55,868 nt of DNA from an uncultured Bacteroidales bacterium (GTDB lineage Bacteria > Bacteroidota > Bacteroidia > Bacteroidales > FEN-979). The notes below the pieces were generated by a model, which was not told the origin of the DNA, ran no database searches, and saw nothing but the letters and a program-made list of their open reading frames with translations. Of the stretch, positions 7,615 to 16,797 are shown piece by piece. Positions within the stretch are counted from its first letter, which is position 1; every line of letters begins with the position of its first letter. The DNA lies in contig CAIYES010000085.1 of the NCBI GenBank assembly GCA_903925275.1, positions 1 through 55,868 on the forward strand. The letters are read 5' to 3'. The translations under genes were made by a program, and so were the position numbers.

Positions 7615-7984
7615 TTATCCCCTTGACTCCGAAGGCTGATATTGGTTATTAAACTGGTCCACAGTAAGCAACTTTACTAGAACCCGAACTCCGAAAGCGA
7701 GATAATGGTTGTTATCAAGCAACGGGGATTCATTTATCTGATAAAGCCAGTAACTGACATTGAACTTCGATGTAAAATCGTAGAAATATATCAGAATCGC
7801 CGGAATAGTGGAAAATCCAAAAACGATGCTTTGGATATATTTCCGATTTCACATAACCAAGTTTGGTTTGCCAATAAGCATGCTCGCCAAGCCATGCATC
7901 ATCAGCCTGGGGCATCCTGCCAATGAGACTATACAGAAATAATAAGAAAACCAATAATAGAAGACACTTGATTATATTATTCAT
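7615..7984 (-). pseudogene. Composite remnant: GT39-like N-terminus joined to another gene's tail
   Basis: The minus strand opens at 7984 with a membrane anchor (CLLLLVFLLFLYSLIG) and then QADDAWLGEHAYWQTKLGYV. This is the start of a dolichyl-phosphate-mannose/GT39-type glycosyltransferase, where 'DDAW.GE.AYW' carries catalytic acidic residues. After 'KSE' the homology stops. From about 7850 a different frame reads STIPAILIYFYDFTSKFNVS and NHYLAFGVRVLVKLL, resembling a barrel or membrane-protein C-terminus, ending at a TAA at 7615-7617. I read this as two gene fragments fused by deletion. Confidence 0.5.
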
Positions 7985-8198
7985 CTTTCTTTTGTCATAA
8001 ATGTTTTACTATTTGTACTTTACATATATATATAGTTGATCCGTATTAACTCACTTTATTTGATCGTTCAAAAGCTTTCGGTATTTACCGGGGCAAAAAT
8101 CAACGCTTGATTCAAACCAAAAATCGTACAACGCTGTTCGATCGGGAACACCACTTCCAAATAATCATTATTTTTGGCCTGATCAATCCTCAGAAAAA

Positions 8199-8780
8199 AT
8201 GACCAAGAACAGATTAGAAGCATTCAGTGACGGTGTACTCGCCATTATCATAACGATCATGGTCCTGGAACTTCGTCCCCCGGCCGGCATTTCTTTCGCT
8301 TCCCTCCGGCCGCTGATTCCAAAGATCCTTAGCTATGTAATGAGCTTCGCGTTCATTGGGATCTACTGGAACAACCATCATCATCTTCTGCATACGGTGA
8401 AAAAAGTGAATGGAGGAATACTGTGGGCAAACCTGAACCTGCTTTTCTGGCTTTCCCTGATCCCTTTTACAACAGCCTGGATGGGTGAGCATGGTTTTGC
8501 GGGTCCTCCAGTTGCATTATATGGGATCGTACTTCTGATGGCTGCAGTTGCTTATTATGTCCTGGTTCGTTTTATCCTTTACTGGCACGGGAAGGATTCT
8601 ATTCTGGCCAGGGCGATCGGCAGCGACTTCAAAGGGAAGATATCGTTAGGAATCTACGCCCTTGCGATCATTTTAGCGTTTTTCCTTCCCCTGCTGGCAC
8701 AGGTGCTTTATGCCCTGGTGGCATTGATGTGGCTAATGCCCGATATGAGGATTGAACGGCTCCTTGAGAAGGAGGAATAA
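8199..8780 (+). CDS. TMEM175-family potassium-channel-like membrane protein (DUF1211)
   Basis: 193 aa with six transmembrane helices. The first helix carries the signature RLEAFSDGVLAIIITIMVLE ('RxxxFSD'), characteristic of TMEM175 proteins. Characterised bacterial members conduct K+ as tetramers, with the first helix lining the pore. WNNHHHLLHTVKKVNG follows the third helix, as in DUF1211 proteins. The length matches bacterial single-repeat members. Inner membrane. Monocistronic or loosely linked to the metallophosphoesterase 63 nt downstream. Confidence 0.9.
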   Translation: MTKNRLEAFSDGVLAIIITIMVLELRPPAGISFASLRPLIPKILSYVMSFAFIGIYWNNHHHLLHTVKKVNGGILWANLNLLFWLSLIPFTTAWMGEHGFAGPPVALYGIVLLMAAVAYYVLVRFILYWHGKDSILARAIGSDFKGKISLGIYALAIILAFFLPLLAQVLYALVALMWLMPDMRIERLLEKEE

Positions 8781-8843
8781 CTGTTATTTGGTGCAACTTT
8801 GAGCTGTCGCCTTCTGACATTTGCAGGATTTATTAAAAAACAC

Positions 8844-9665
8844 ATGAAAATAATTCATATTGACAACAACCCAATTGGTTCATTTGCATATAAGAATGCA
8901 GGTCCCCGATATGATTTAAATGAGGATGGGAGCAATAAACTCATTGAACGATATTTACCAATTCAAAAAGGTGTTTTTGAGAAATCGGCCCCAAACATTG
9001 ATGCATTGATCATTGCATCTGATCTGCAAGGTAATGTTGATGGTGATGGACGTACTGGCCTGTTAGGCGAACATCTTGCTGAATATTTGAGATTACTGAT
9101 CGAATCAGAATTCAAAATTTCCAATCAAAACACAGGGGTGATTTTGGCAGGAGATCTATATGCACCTATTGACAGACGAGGTGGATATGGTGATGTGAGA
9201 AAGGTTTATACCAGTTTTAGAGATGCTTTCAGGTGGGTTGTCGGAGTCAATGGAAATCATGATAAAATCGGGGTATATAAAGTTGACGAACCACGATTTA
9301 GGAAGGAAGAAAACATTACCATTTTGCACAAAGAATCCAAGGTGATTGATGATTTTAATATTTCCGGTATCAGTGGGATAATTGGCAATCATTTAAAACC
9401 AAACAGAGTAGAGGAGGATGAATATCTGACAACTTTAAGAACCATGCTTTATGATCAGCCCGACTTGATGGTTCTGCATGAAAGCCCTGATTTTGTCGCT
9501 GACAATTTTGATGGAAACGAAAAAATAAGACAGGTAATTGAAGACTCACCTAAAAATCTGATAATTTGTGGCCATCGATTTTGGAAAGAGCCATGGAGAG
9601 AATATCATAATGGATCTCAAGTTTTAAATGTCAATGAACGGGTGATTGTTTTAATTAAGCAATGA
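8844..9665 (+). CDS. Metallophosphoesterase, 273 aa
   Basis: Calcineurin-like phosphoesterase with its motifs in order: IIASDLQGN near residue 57, VILAGDLYAP, VVGVNGNHDKIG (GNHD signature), LHESPDF and IICGHRFWK (GH). These bind two metals that hydrolyse phosphomono- or diesters. The substrate is unknown. I chose the ATG at 8844, since the TTG 45 nt upstream adds a non-conserved leader. Cytoplasmic. Convergent with the phosphatase gene at 9695-10264. Confidence 0.85.
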   Translation: MKIIHIDNNPIGSFAYKNAGPRYDLNEDGSNKLIERYLPIQKGVFEKSAPNIDALIIASDLQGNVDGDGRTGLLGEHLAEYLRLLIESEFKISNQNTGVILAGDLYAPIDRRGGYGDVRKVYTSFRDAFRWVVGVNGNHDKIGVYKVDEPRFRKEENITILHKESKVIDDFNISGISGIIGNHLKPNRVEEDEYLTTLRTMLYDQPDLMVLHESPDFVADNFDGNEKIRQVIEDSPKNLIICGHRFWKEPWREYHNGSQVLNVNERVIVLIKQ

Positions 9666-9694
9666 TTGTTAGACATTTACCGCCAGATTCCGGA

Positions 9695-10264
9695 TTATTG
9701 TCTTCCATTAAAAAACCAACCCGTCAGATTATCTGAAATTTTTAAAACATCCAACTTTCTGAAATAAATGGTTGGATTTCCGATCCCATTCATAGCATTG
9801 TTAAACAAGTCCCTCCGCACATCCCCTTCGCTGAGAAGGTATTCTTTAAGAATGATTTCGCGGGGAATATTCAGCAACGTTAAAATAATTCCAATCACAA
9901 TCCCCGTGCGGTCTTTACCCGACAGGCAATGAATGAACAAAGGCATAGGGAGTTTGTGATTTTCAAAATTCCTGAAGACACTGTTAATCCAGATCTTTAC
10001 TTCTGGAACTGTTGTGCTGTATTTTTCAATATCGTTCGAAACCGGACAATGAATCATCATGGCTCCAAAATCCTTACTATCCTGACTATGCCGTAAATTG
10101 ATAATTGTTCCGGGAGTCTCTATATCGGATGAAGTCAGACAAAAATCCGTTTTTCCTCCCCGATACAACTGCTTTTTCAGCATCAATTCCTTCCCTGCAA
10201 TCAGGTTTACAAATTCACCAACATCGCGAAAATTTACCGAGCCTGAAGTATAATCGAGCGACAT
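9695..10264 (-). CDS. Tyrosine/dual-specificity phosphatase (Y_phosphatase3-like)
   Basis: 189 aa. Active-site P-loop IHCLSGKDRTG with nucleophile Cys113 and Arg119. The GKDRTG form is typical of bacterial Tyr_phosphatase3/atypical DSP enzymes, some of which act on phosphoinositides. The N-terminus NFRDVGEF also matches that family ('NFRDxGG'). The usual general acid Asp region is diverged. No signal peptide. Substrate unknown. Confidence 0.85.
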   Translation of the reverse strand: MSLDYTSGSVNFRDVGEFVNLIAGKELMLKKQLYRGGKTDFCLTSSDIETPGTIINLRHSQDSKDFGAMMIHCPVSNDIEKYSTTVPEVKIWINSVFRNFENHKLPMPLFIHCLSGKDRTGIVIGIILTLLNIPREIILKEYLLSEGDVRRDLFNNAMNGIGNPTIYFRKLDVLKISDNLTGWFFNGRQ

Positions 10265-10511
10265 AAATTTAAATTTCTACATTTACCCGTTGCATCAAAA
10301 TTAGCCGACATTTCAATTAAAAACACAAAGATAAACTTTGGAATTTGCCTGGAGTCATAATACGACCCTGCAATTTCTTTAAATTTGCCAAATATGCAAT
10401 CTCACACGAGATGCTAATGTAGCCAATGAGGAACCACCAATAACCATCATTCCTGTTGTCAAGATCGACCAGGAAGCAATCACCGAAATATTTTCACAGA
10501 AAGTAAAATTA

Positions 10512-11168
10512 ATGACTGACCAAGAAATTATAGAAAAAACCATAGATTTTGTAAAGCAAGAACTTCAAAACGCTGAAGGTGGTCATGACTGGTTTCATAT
10601 TGAACGGGTGTGGAAAAACGCGAAAAAGATTGCTCAATCGGAATCAGTCAATCGCTTTATTGTAGAATTAGGTGCCCTTTTGCATGACATTGCTGACCAT
10701 AAGTTTAATGATGGTGACGAATCAATAGGTGTCAATAAAGCCCGAAAATTTCTTGAAAGTCTTTCCGTTGAAGAAAATGCAATTGACCATGTTGTAAAAA
10801 TCATGCTGAACATCTCTTTCAAGGGGGGCAACTTTTCACAAGCGTTTTCCTCCGAAGAACTGGCAGTCGTTCAGGATGCAGATCGCCTGGATGCAATTGG
10901 AGCCATAGGTATTGCCCGTGCTTTTAATTATGGCGGTTTTAAAGGCAGGGAACTTTATAATTCTGGAATTCATCCTGAATTTGAAATGACGGTAAAACAA
11001 TATCAGAAAAGTACCGCTCCAACGATCAATCATTTCTACGAAAAGTTATTGCTTCTTAAAGACAGGATGAATACTGAAACCGGAAGAAAAATGGCTGAAC
11101 AACGGCACCAGTTCATGGAGCAGTATCTGGAACAATTCTTCAAAGAATGGAACGAAAATGAATCATGA
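10512..11168 (+). CDS. HD-domain phosphohydrolase (YedJ/YpgQ-like)
   Basis: 218 aa. HD motif in the standard arrangement: HDWFHIERVWKNAKKIA (first His), ELGALLHDIADHKF (HD pair) and VQDADRLDAIGAIGIARAF (distal Asp). This layout and length match YedJ/YpgQ-type HD phosphohydrolases, metal-dependent nucleotide pyrophosphatases/phosphatases. The frame stays open upstream of the ATG at 10512 back to about 10397 (contains EEPPITIIPVVKIDQEAITE), perhaps a remnant of another gene. The downstream sequence is transposon-end-like. Confidence 0.88.
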   Translation: MTDQEIIEKTIDFVKQELQNAEGGHDWFHIERVWKNAKKIAQSESVNRFIVELGALLHDIADHKFNDGDESIGVNKARKFLESLSVEENAIDHVVKIMLNISFKGGNFSQAFSSEELAVVQDADRLDAIGAIGIARAFNYGGFKGRELYNSGIHPEFEMTVKQYQKSTAPTINHFYEKLLLLKDRMNTETGRKMAEQRHQFMEQYLEQFFKEWNENES

Positions 11169-11276
11169 AGGCCCCAGATGGCGATGGATCGGATGTCGAA
11201 AATGATGTCAACACTATCAAACAGATTGAAGAAGATCAGCGAAACGGCACAGACAATAATGGACAAAACGAACCAT

Positions 11277-11396
11277 CTGACCATCTTCCGCTGGCTGTGA
11301 TTGACCATCTTAACTTATTGACAATCTGCAATCTGACATGGTCAGGCCGTTCCAGCTTAGGCTAGTCAAAGTGAGCGTTTTTTCCAGCCAGGGTCA
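11277..11396. mobile_element. Transposon-end-like remnant (patch 3)
   Basis: Contains repeated TGACCATC words, TGACATGGTCAGG and the segment TGAGCGTTTTTTCCA (11372-11386). The last is nearly identical to TGAGCGTTTTTCCA at 30093-30106. No transposase. Interpreted as a solo end or decayed IS end. Confidence 0.4.
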
Positions 11397-11441
11397 TATT
11401 TCTATTCATATTCAAATGCAGCTGCTATAATACAGGAACAT

Positions 11442-14400
11442 TTACCTGCGCACGAGCACTTTTCGTATCACCTTGAATTCGGTGCTGAAGAATTCTATGG
11501 AATAGATGCCATCGGGTATTGGCTGCAGGTCGATGGTTCTTTGATATTTATGCTGTATCGTTCTCAAGTCGTTGTACTCCAGTATTTTTGAACCCAGTGT
11601 GTTGTAAACTATTATACTGAAGGTGGTTTCAACCGGATATTGAACAGTGACTGTGAATAACCCATTGTTCGGCACAGGGTACACCCCGAATGCTGATTCC
11701 TGAATTTCTTCCATTCCTGTCATCAGAACATACTCATGAATGGAAGGCTCTGAAGAGCAATCGTTTAGTGTAACTATTGTCCAGTACCATCCGGTCTGGG
11801 TTGCCGCAAAAACCTGGCTTGTTGCACCCGTAACCGGAGTTCCTGTCCCTCCTGCTGTCGGGGAATAATACCATTGGTTACCCAGCGGGGCTGAACTTGA
11901 CAGAGTCGCGCCCATCGCAACAACAACAGGTGTTTCAGGGATGGGATGAACGATTACAGGAAAAGATGGTGAAGTTGTGCCATTTCCACAAAGGTTATTT
12001 CCACAAACGAAGATATCTCCCGATAGGGCATTCATCGCGAAGTCAACCATGATGCTGTTGGTTCCGGCACCATTTTGAATCGTTGCGCCCGGAGGGAGTG
12101 TCCATACATAAGTCATGGCATTTGCAATTGCGGGAGTAGCATAAGGAACACCCTGTGTTCCGGCACATATCGTTGTTGTTCCTGTAATACTGCCTGCATT
12201 CCCCGGCGGAGGGTTAACCGTCACATCCTTTACAGTTGGTCCAACCGGTGAACAACCCGCTGGGCTGGTATAGATGACACTGACCATCTGAACTCCTGCT
12301 GTGTTCCATGTGATAACTATTTGATTGGTACCGCTTCCATAAGTAATACTTCCACCAGCAGATACTGTCCACACGTAAGCATTCATGCCGGGTTCAGTGG
12401 TATAGTTATAATATCCTGAATTGACACAAAGGCTGGAAGAACCATTAATCGTCGGCACAGGTATAGGAACAACGATAATCGTTGCATCACCTGAGTTAGC
12501 CGATGGGCAAACCCCGCTCTGAATAACAGCACGGTATTTTGTGGTAGTGGTCAGATTGGTCGCAATCAGTGTTGTGGTAGTATTGGCTACATCGGTTGAG
12601 CTAACCCAGTTGTTCGTGGAATACTGCCATTTTACGATACTTCCCGTATGACCTGATAATGTCAGGGTGGTCGTATTTGTTCCCGAGCAAACGGTAGTAC
12701 TTCCTGCAATCGTTCCCCCGATTGAAACCGGATAAACAGTGACCTGGACTACATTTGACTCCTGTGCACCGCTCCAGTCGGCCGTACAACTGACTCTTAC
12801 AAGACGTTTGTACCAGGTAGTGACCATTAATCCGGCAGGGGGATCGTAGGTTGCTGCATTGCTGCCGGCAATATCAGTAAACCCGGCGCTGCTGCCGGTG
12901 GTTGACTTCTGCCATTTGTATTCCAGCGTTCCTGTATAGCTGGTTGGAGCCGAAGAACTTGTCAATAATGCCGGATCAAATGGGTTGCAACCGCTCTGAT
13001 CGGCAGCAATGGCGCCGCCACTGGTGGGGTTGATGCAGGTAGCATATTCCACAAACTGGGTATAATAAGGAAAAGATCCGGTAGCTGTAGTCAGGTCGAA
13101 CTTTTTCGTATATGTATTGGTGGCGGGGTCCCATTCAAAAATGACCCCGATATCATTTGAGCCTCCCGAACGGGTCATCCCATAAAACTTCCCCCCGCTT
13201 AAGGAAAGGGAACCAAACGGAGAGGTGCCTCTCGCGGAATACAGGTCGATCTTTTTAGTATAGGTATTGGAGGCGGGATCCCATTCAAAAATGACCCCGT
13301 ATCCATTTGAGCCTCCGCTGGTAGTCATCCCGTAAAATTTTCCCCCGTTTAAGGAAAGGAAACCATTCGGATTGCAGCCTGTTATGCCATCCAGGTCGAT
13401 CTTTTTAGTATACGCATTGGTGACGGGATCCCATTCAAAAATGACCCCGAGGTCATTTGAGCCTCCGTCATGCGTCATCCCGTAAAACTTCCCCCCGCTT
13501 AAGACAAGGGAACCATGCGGAAAGCTACCTGTTGCGGAACTCAGGTCGATCTTTTTAGTATAGATATTGGTGGCGGGGTCCCATTCAAAAATAACCCCGG
13601 CTCCATTTGTGCCTCCCCCATTCGTCATCCCATAAAACTTTCCCCCGCTTAGGGAAAGGGAACCATACGGATTGCTGCCTGTTGTAGAACTCAGGTCGAT
13701 CTTTTTAGTATAAGTATTGGAGGCTGGATCCCATTCAAAAATGACCCCGGTTCCATTTAAGCCTCCGTCATGCGTCATCCCGTAAAACTTTCCCCCGCTT
13801 AAGGCAAGGGAACCATACGGATAGCTGCCTGTTGTAGAACTCAGGTCGATCTTTTTTACATACGTATTGGTGGCGGGATCCCATTCAAAAATGACCCCGG
13901 TTCCATTTAAGCCTCCATCATGGGTCATCCCGTATAACTTTCCCCCGCTTAAGGAAAGGGAACCATACGGATAGCTGCCTGTTGTAGAACTTAGGTCGAT
14001 CTTTTTAGTATACGTATTGGTGGCGGGGTTCCATTCAAAAATGACCCCGAGGTCATTTGAGCCTCCCTGATAAGTCATCCCATAAAACTTTCCCGCGCTT
14101 AGCAAAAGGGACCCATACGGAAAGCTACCTGTTGCGGAACTCATGTCGATCTTTTTTGTGTACGTATTGGAGACCGGGTCCCATTCAAAAATGACCCCGG
14201 CTCCATTTGTACCTCCCCTATTCGTCATCCCATAAAACTTTCCCCCGTTTAAAGAAAGGGAACCCCACGGAGAATAGCCTGATGTGGAATTCAGGTCGAT
14301 CTTTTTAGTATACGTATTGGTGGTGGGATCCCATTCAAAAATGACCCCTTCATCCCATGCACCACCTGCCTGAGTCATCCCGTAAAACTTTCCCCCGCTT

Positions 14401-15239
14401 AGGGAAAGGGAACCAGTCGGAAATTTGCCTGTTGCGGATGTCAGGTCGATCTTTTTAGCATAAATATTGGTGGAGGGATTCCATTCAAAAATGGCCCCGG
14501 CTGAATTTGAGCCTCCCGCCATAGTCATCCCGTAAAACTTTCCCCCATTTAAGAAAAGTGAACCCAAAGGAGCATAGCCATTGGTTACATTAAGATCAAC
14601 CTTTTTAGTATAGGTATTTGTGGCGGGGTCCCATTCAAAAATGGCCCCATATCCATTTGAGCCTCCCCCACCAGTCATCCCGTAAAATTTTCCCCCGCTT
14701 AGGGTAAGGGTACCATAAGGATAGCTGCCTGTTGTGGAACTCAGGTCGATCTTTTTAATATAGATATTGGTGACGGGGTCCCATTCAAAAATAACCCCGG
14801 CTCCATTTGTGCCTCCCTCATTCGTCATCCCGTAAAACTTTCCCCCGCTTAGGGTAAGGGAACCATACGGACTGCAGCCTATTGTGTTATCCAGGTCGAT
14901 CTTTTTTATATAGATATTGGTGGCGGGATCCCATTCAAAAATGACCCCGACATGGTTTGCGCCTCCACCAGAAGTCATTCCGTAGAACTTTCCATTTCCT
15001 CCATCTGATAATTCACCATAAAATGGAGATGCTCCGGGTGCCGAGTATCTGAAAGAGTAGTCGGTAACCTGGACTCCTGTGGCCGGGTCATAATGGATGA
15101 TGGCACCCAATTCATTGGCCCCTCCCTGTGAAGTCAATCCATAGAGCTTGGGCCCCTGGGCATAGGAGGTTCTTAAAATACCGGCAAAGAAAACAGCCAG
15201 AATACTAATTGCAAGAAAAAATCGTAATGCAGGTTTCAT
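11442..15239 (-). CDS. T9SS-exported GloVer-repeat surface protein, 1265 aa
   Basis: Signal peptide from the ATG at 15239 (MKPALRFFLAISILAVFFAG...SYAQ); the frame is open 35 codons further upstream but only to a GTG. After one degenerate unit (KLYGLTSQGGANELG) come thirteen 50-residue repeats of the form GGKFYGMTxxGGxNGxGVIFEWDP. These match the 'choice-of-anchor tandem repeat GloVer' (Gloeo/Verruco) signature, probably a beta-propeller-like or beta-solenoid array. About 480 residues of Ig-like/PKD-like domains follow. The end is a type A T9SS sorting domain (VYPVPNNGLFTVTVQ ... GIYSIEFFS). Predicted to be exported and surface-attached or released. Its ligand is unknown. Confidence 0.9.
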   Translation of the reverse strand: MKPALRFFLAISILAVFFAGILRTSYAQGPKLYGLTSQGGANELGAIIHYDPATGVQVTDYSFRYSAPGASPFYGELSDGGNGKFYGMTSGGGANHVGVIFEWDPATNIYIKKIDLDNTIGCSPYGSLTLSGGKFYGMTNEGGTNGAGVIFEWDPVTNIYIKKIDLSSTTGSYPYGTLTLSGGKFYGMTGGGGSNGYGAIFEWDPATNTYTKKVDLNVTNGYAPLGSLFLNGGKFYGMTMAGGSNSAGAIFEWNPSTNIYAKKIDLTSATGKFPTGSLSLSGGKFYGMTQAGGAWDEGVIFEWDPTTNTYTKKIDLNSTSGYSPWGSLSLNGGKFYGMTNRGGTNGAGVIFEWDPVSNTYTKKIDMSSATGSFPYGSLLLSAGKFYGMTYQGGSNDLGVIFEWNPATNTYTKKIDLSSTTGSYPYGSLSLSGGKLYGMTHDGGLNGTGVIFEWDPATNTYVKKIDLSSTTGSYPYGSLALSGGKFYGMTHDGGLNGTGVIFEWDPASNTYTKKIDLSSTTGSNPYGSLSLSGGKFYGMTNGGGTNGAGVIFEWDPATNIYTKKIDLSSATGSFPHGSLVLSGGKFYGMTHDGGSNDLGVIFEWDPVTNAYTKKIDLDGITGCNPNGFLSLNGGKFYGMTTSGGSNGYGVIFEWDPASNTYTKKIDLYSARGTSPFGSLSLSGGKFYGMTRSGGSNDIGVIFEWDPATNTYTKKFDLTTATGSFPYYTQFVEYATCINPTSGGAIAADQSGCNPFDPALLTSSSAPTSYTGTLEYKWQKSTTGSSAGFTDIAGSNAATYDPPAGLMVTTWYKRLVRVSCTADWSGAQESNVVQVTVYPVSIGGTIAGSTTVCSGTNTTTLTLSGHTGSIVKWQYSTNNWVSSTDVANTTTTLIATNLTTTTKYRAVIQSGVCPSANSGDATIIVVPIPVPTINGSSSLCVNSGYYNYTTEPGMNAYVWTVSAGGSITYGSGTNQIVITWNTAGVQMVSVIYTSPAGCSPVGPTVKDVTVNPPPGNAGSITGTTTICAGTQGVPYATPAIANAMTYVWTLPPGATIQNGAGTNSIMVDFAMNALSGDIFVCGNNLCGNGTTSPSFPVIVHPIPETPVVVAMGATLSSSAPLGNQWYYSPTAGGTGTPVTGATSQVFAATQTGWYWTIVTLNDCSSEPSIHEYVLMTGMEEIQESAFGVYPVPNNGLFTVTVQYPVETTFSIIVYNTLGSKILEYNDLRTIQHKYQRTIDLQPIPDGIYSIEFFSTEFKVIRKVLVRR
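13061..15010 (-). repeat. Thirteen perfectly phased 150-bp coding repeats
   Basis: The word CCATTCAAAAATGACCCC or a one- to three-base variant recurs at exactly 150-bp steps, from about 13131 to 14931, with no indels. Each unit encodes 50 residues. Some neighbouring units (near 13730 and 13880) are nearly identical, suggesting recent duplication or conversion. Confidence 0.95.
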
Positions 15240-15331
15240 TGGATATGAGTTTTTGAAATGAAGAAGGGACGTATTATAAAGTAAGAGCCTGGTTAAATTT
15301 TCTAATTCAGTTGTATTATCATATGTATCCT

Positions 15332-15475
15332 GTGCCGTAGGCACAATAGACGGGTAGAAGTCGACCGTTTTAAATGCTATCTCGTCCCGTACGGGACGAA
15401 ATAATGCACCTATGCCCGTTTATCTACCCATCTGAAATCCCTAACGGGATTTAAAACAATTTTAAACAGTCTCTG
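15332..15475 (-). repeat. Composite three-hairpin repeat, family A copy 1
   Basis: About 140 bp with three short palindromes: GTGCCGTAGGCAC (15332-15344), CGTCCCGTACGGGACG (15383-15398) and AAATCCCTAACGGGATTT (15435-15452). It is about 80% identical to the reverse complement of 39441-39579. No ORF. It lies just upstream of the GloVer gene. Confidence 0.85.
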
Positions 15476-15680
15476 AATAAACGGAAATAAAAAGTTCAGA
15501 AGGCAGTAATAATACAGATCATAAACCCATTTTCTTTATCGTAACAGCTGCATTACTTGGCATTGAACAAAGATAAGCACATAAAAAGAAAAGTCAAGTT
15601 GTCTGACCTTTTTTATTGTGAATTTATTAACACCCGAATATACAGACTCCGATGCCAGGTAAATTGGATTAGTCGTATCC

Positions 15681-15790
15681 ATTGACCACCTTCTGCCGAT
15701 TTTGTTAATCACACCAAATTATTAGCAATCAATGAAGGGAGGTGGTCAATTTGCTCCGGGGAAGACTGGTCAAAACAACCGTTTTTTCCA
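15681..15790. mobile_element. Transposon-end-like remnant (patch 4)
   Basis: Contains ATTGACCACCTTCTGCCGAT, GGTGGTCAATTTGCTCCGGG, GACTGGTCAAAAC and GTTTTTTCCA, the same vocabulary as patches 1, 2 and 5. It precedes the ABC transporter genes. Together with repeat A copy 1 it accounts for most of the gene-free stretch 15345-15855. Confidence 0.4.
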
Positions 15791-15855
15791 CTTGAGGTTG
15801 TAACAGAAAAACTATAATTTTGGACGGTTGGAGAAACGGGGCTTACAATCCATAA

Positions 15856-16797
15856 TTGAAAAAACACAGGCATAAAAAAGTGATCGGATATTTTATTTTA
15901 CAATACAGAATGACAAACAGGAAACTCAACGATTTTGGGATAGGACCTGTTATTGGATATGTGTTGTTAACAGCCGGGTTTATCGGGCTTTCTGTATTCC
16001 TTTTTTACAAGACTGCATTTGCAGAATACATTTATATAACGGTAGCACTGGCGTTTGTATCCAACTTGTCGGAGATAAAAAGAAATGATTTTTTAAAGGC
16101 GTGTTTTAGTGATAAAAAATTCAAACTGTTAAGAATATCTGAGAACCTCGTCGTCACTATTCCATTCGTCTGTTTTTTGTTTTTCAAACAACTTCTGTTA
16201 AGCCCCGTTATCCTGATAGGTATTTCTGTATTGTTGGGTTTGACAAGCTTTAAGACGACGCTGCATTTCACCGTGCCAACCCCGTTTTTCAAGAGACCAT
16301 TTGAATTTTCAGTTGGTTTCAGAAATACATTTTATCTTTTTATAATCTCATATTTGTTAACGTTTTTTGCTCTTTTTTATGATAATTTCAATCTTGGAGT
16401 ATTTGCATTGTTACTGGTGATTGTAATACCATTCAGTTATTATGTAAGACCGGAAAATGATTACTTTGTCTGGATATTTAATAGTTCATCAAAGCAGTTT
16501 TTATTCCATAAAATCAAGACAGGCCTATTTTTTTCTTCAATGCTTAGTTTACCAATCGCTTTGGTGCTGGGATCTTCATATCCGGCAAATGTTGAAGTAA
16601 TATTCCTTTCCATTTCCCTGGGATATTTCTTTTTAATCACAATGATATTGGCAAAATACGCATCATATCCTTATGAAATCGGGTTACCAGAGGTAATAAT
16701 CATAGTTGCCAGCGTGTTTTTTCCTCCCTTGTTATTAGCGATTATCCCATATTTTTTCATCAAATCGACAAAGCGGCTTACACGTATCTTAGGATGA
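15856..16797 (+). CDS. ABC transporter permease-like membrane protein, 313 aa
   Basis: An integral membrane protein with about eight to ten hydrophobic segments and no recognised signature (for example GYVLLTAGFIGLSVFLFY and VIIIVASVFFPPLLLAIIPY). It overlaps the ATPase gene by 4 nt (ATGA), so it is the partner permease. No ATG lies near the 5' end: a TTG at 15856 gives the full N-terminus, and the first ATG (15910) would still leave all membrane helices. Its substrate (export of a lipid or peptide, or self-protection) cannot be told. Confidence 0.75.
   Translation: MKKHRHKKVIGYFILQYRMTNRKLNDFGIGPVIGYVLLTAGFIGLSVFLFYKTAFAEYIYITVALAFVSNLSEIKRNDFLKACFSDKKFKLLRISENLVVTIPFVCFLFFKQLLLSPVILIGISVLLGLTSFKTTLHFTVPTPFFKRPFEFSVGFRNTFYLFIISYLLTFFALFYDNFNLGVFALLLVIVIPFSYYVRPENDYFVWIFNSSSKQFLFHKIKTGLFFSSMLSLPIALVLGSSYPANVEVIFLSISLGYFFLITMILAKYASYPYEIGLPEVIIIVASVFFPPLLLAIIPYFFIKSTKRLTRILG

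Noticed and set aside
7705-7926. Plus-strand 73-codon frame
   Set aside because: Antisense to the GT39-like remnant, which has recognisable protein motifs.
11165-11365. Plus-strand 66-codon frame after the HD hydrolase gene
   Set aside because: It lies largely in transposon-end-like DNA and has no recognisable domain.
13061-15010. Possible CRISPR array
   Set aside because: The 150-bp units are coding, in frame and lack the short-repeat/unique-spacer pattern.
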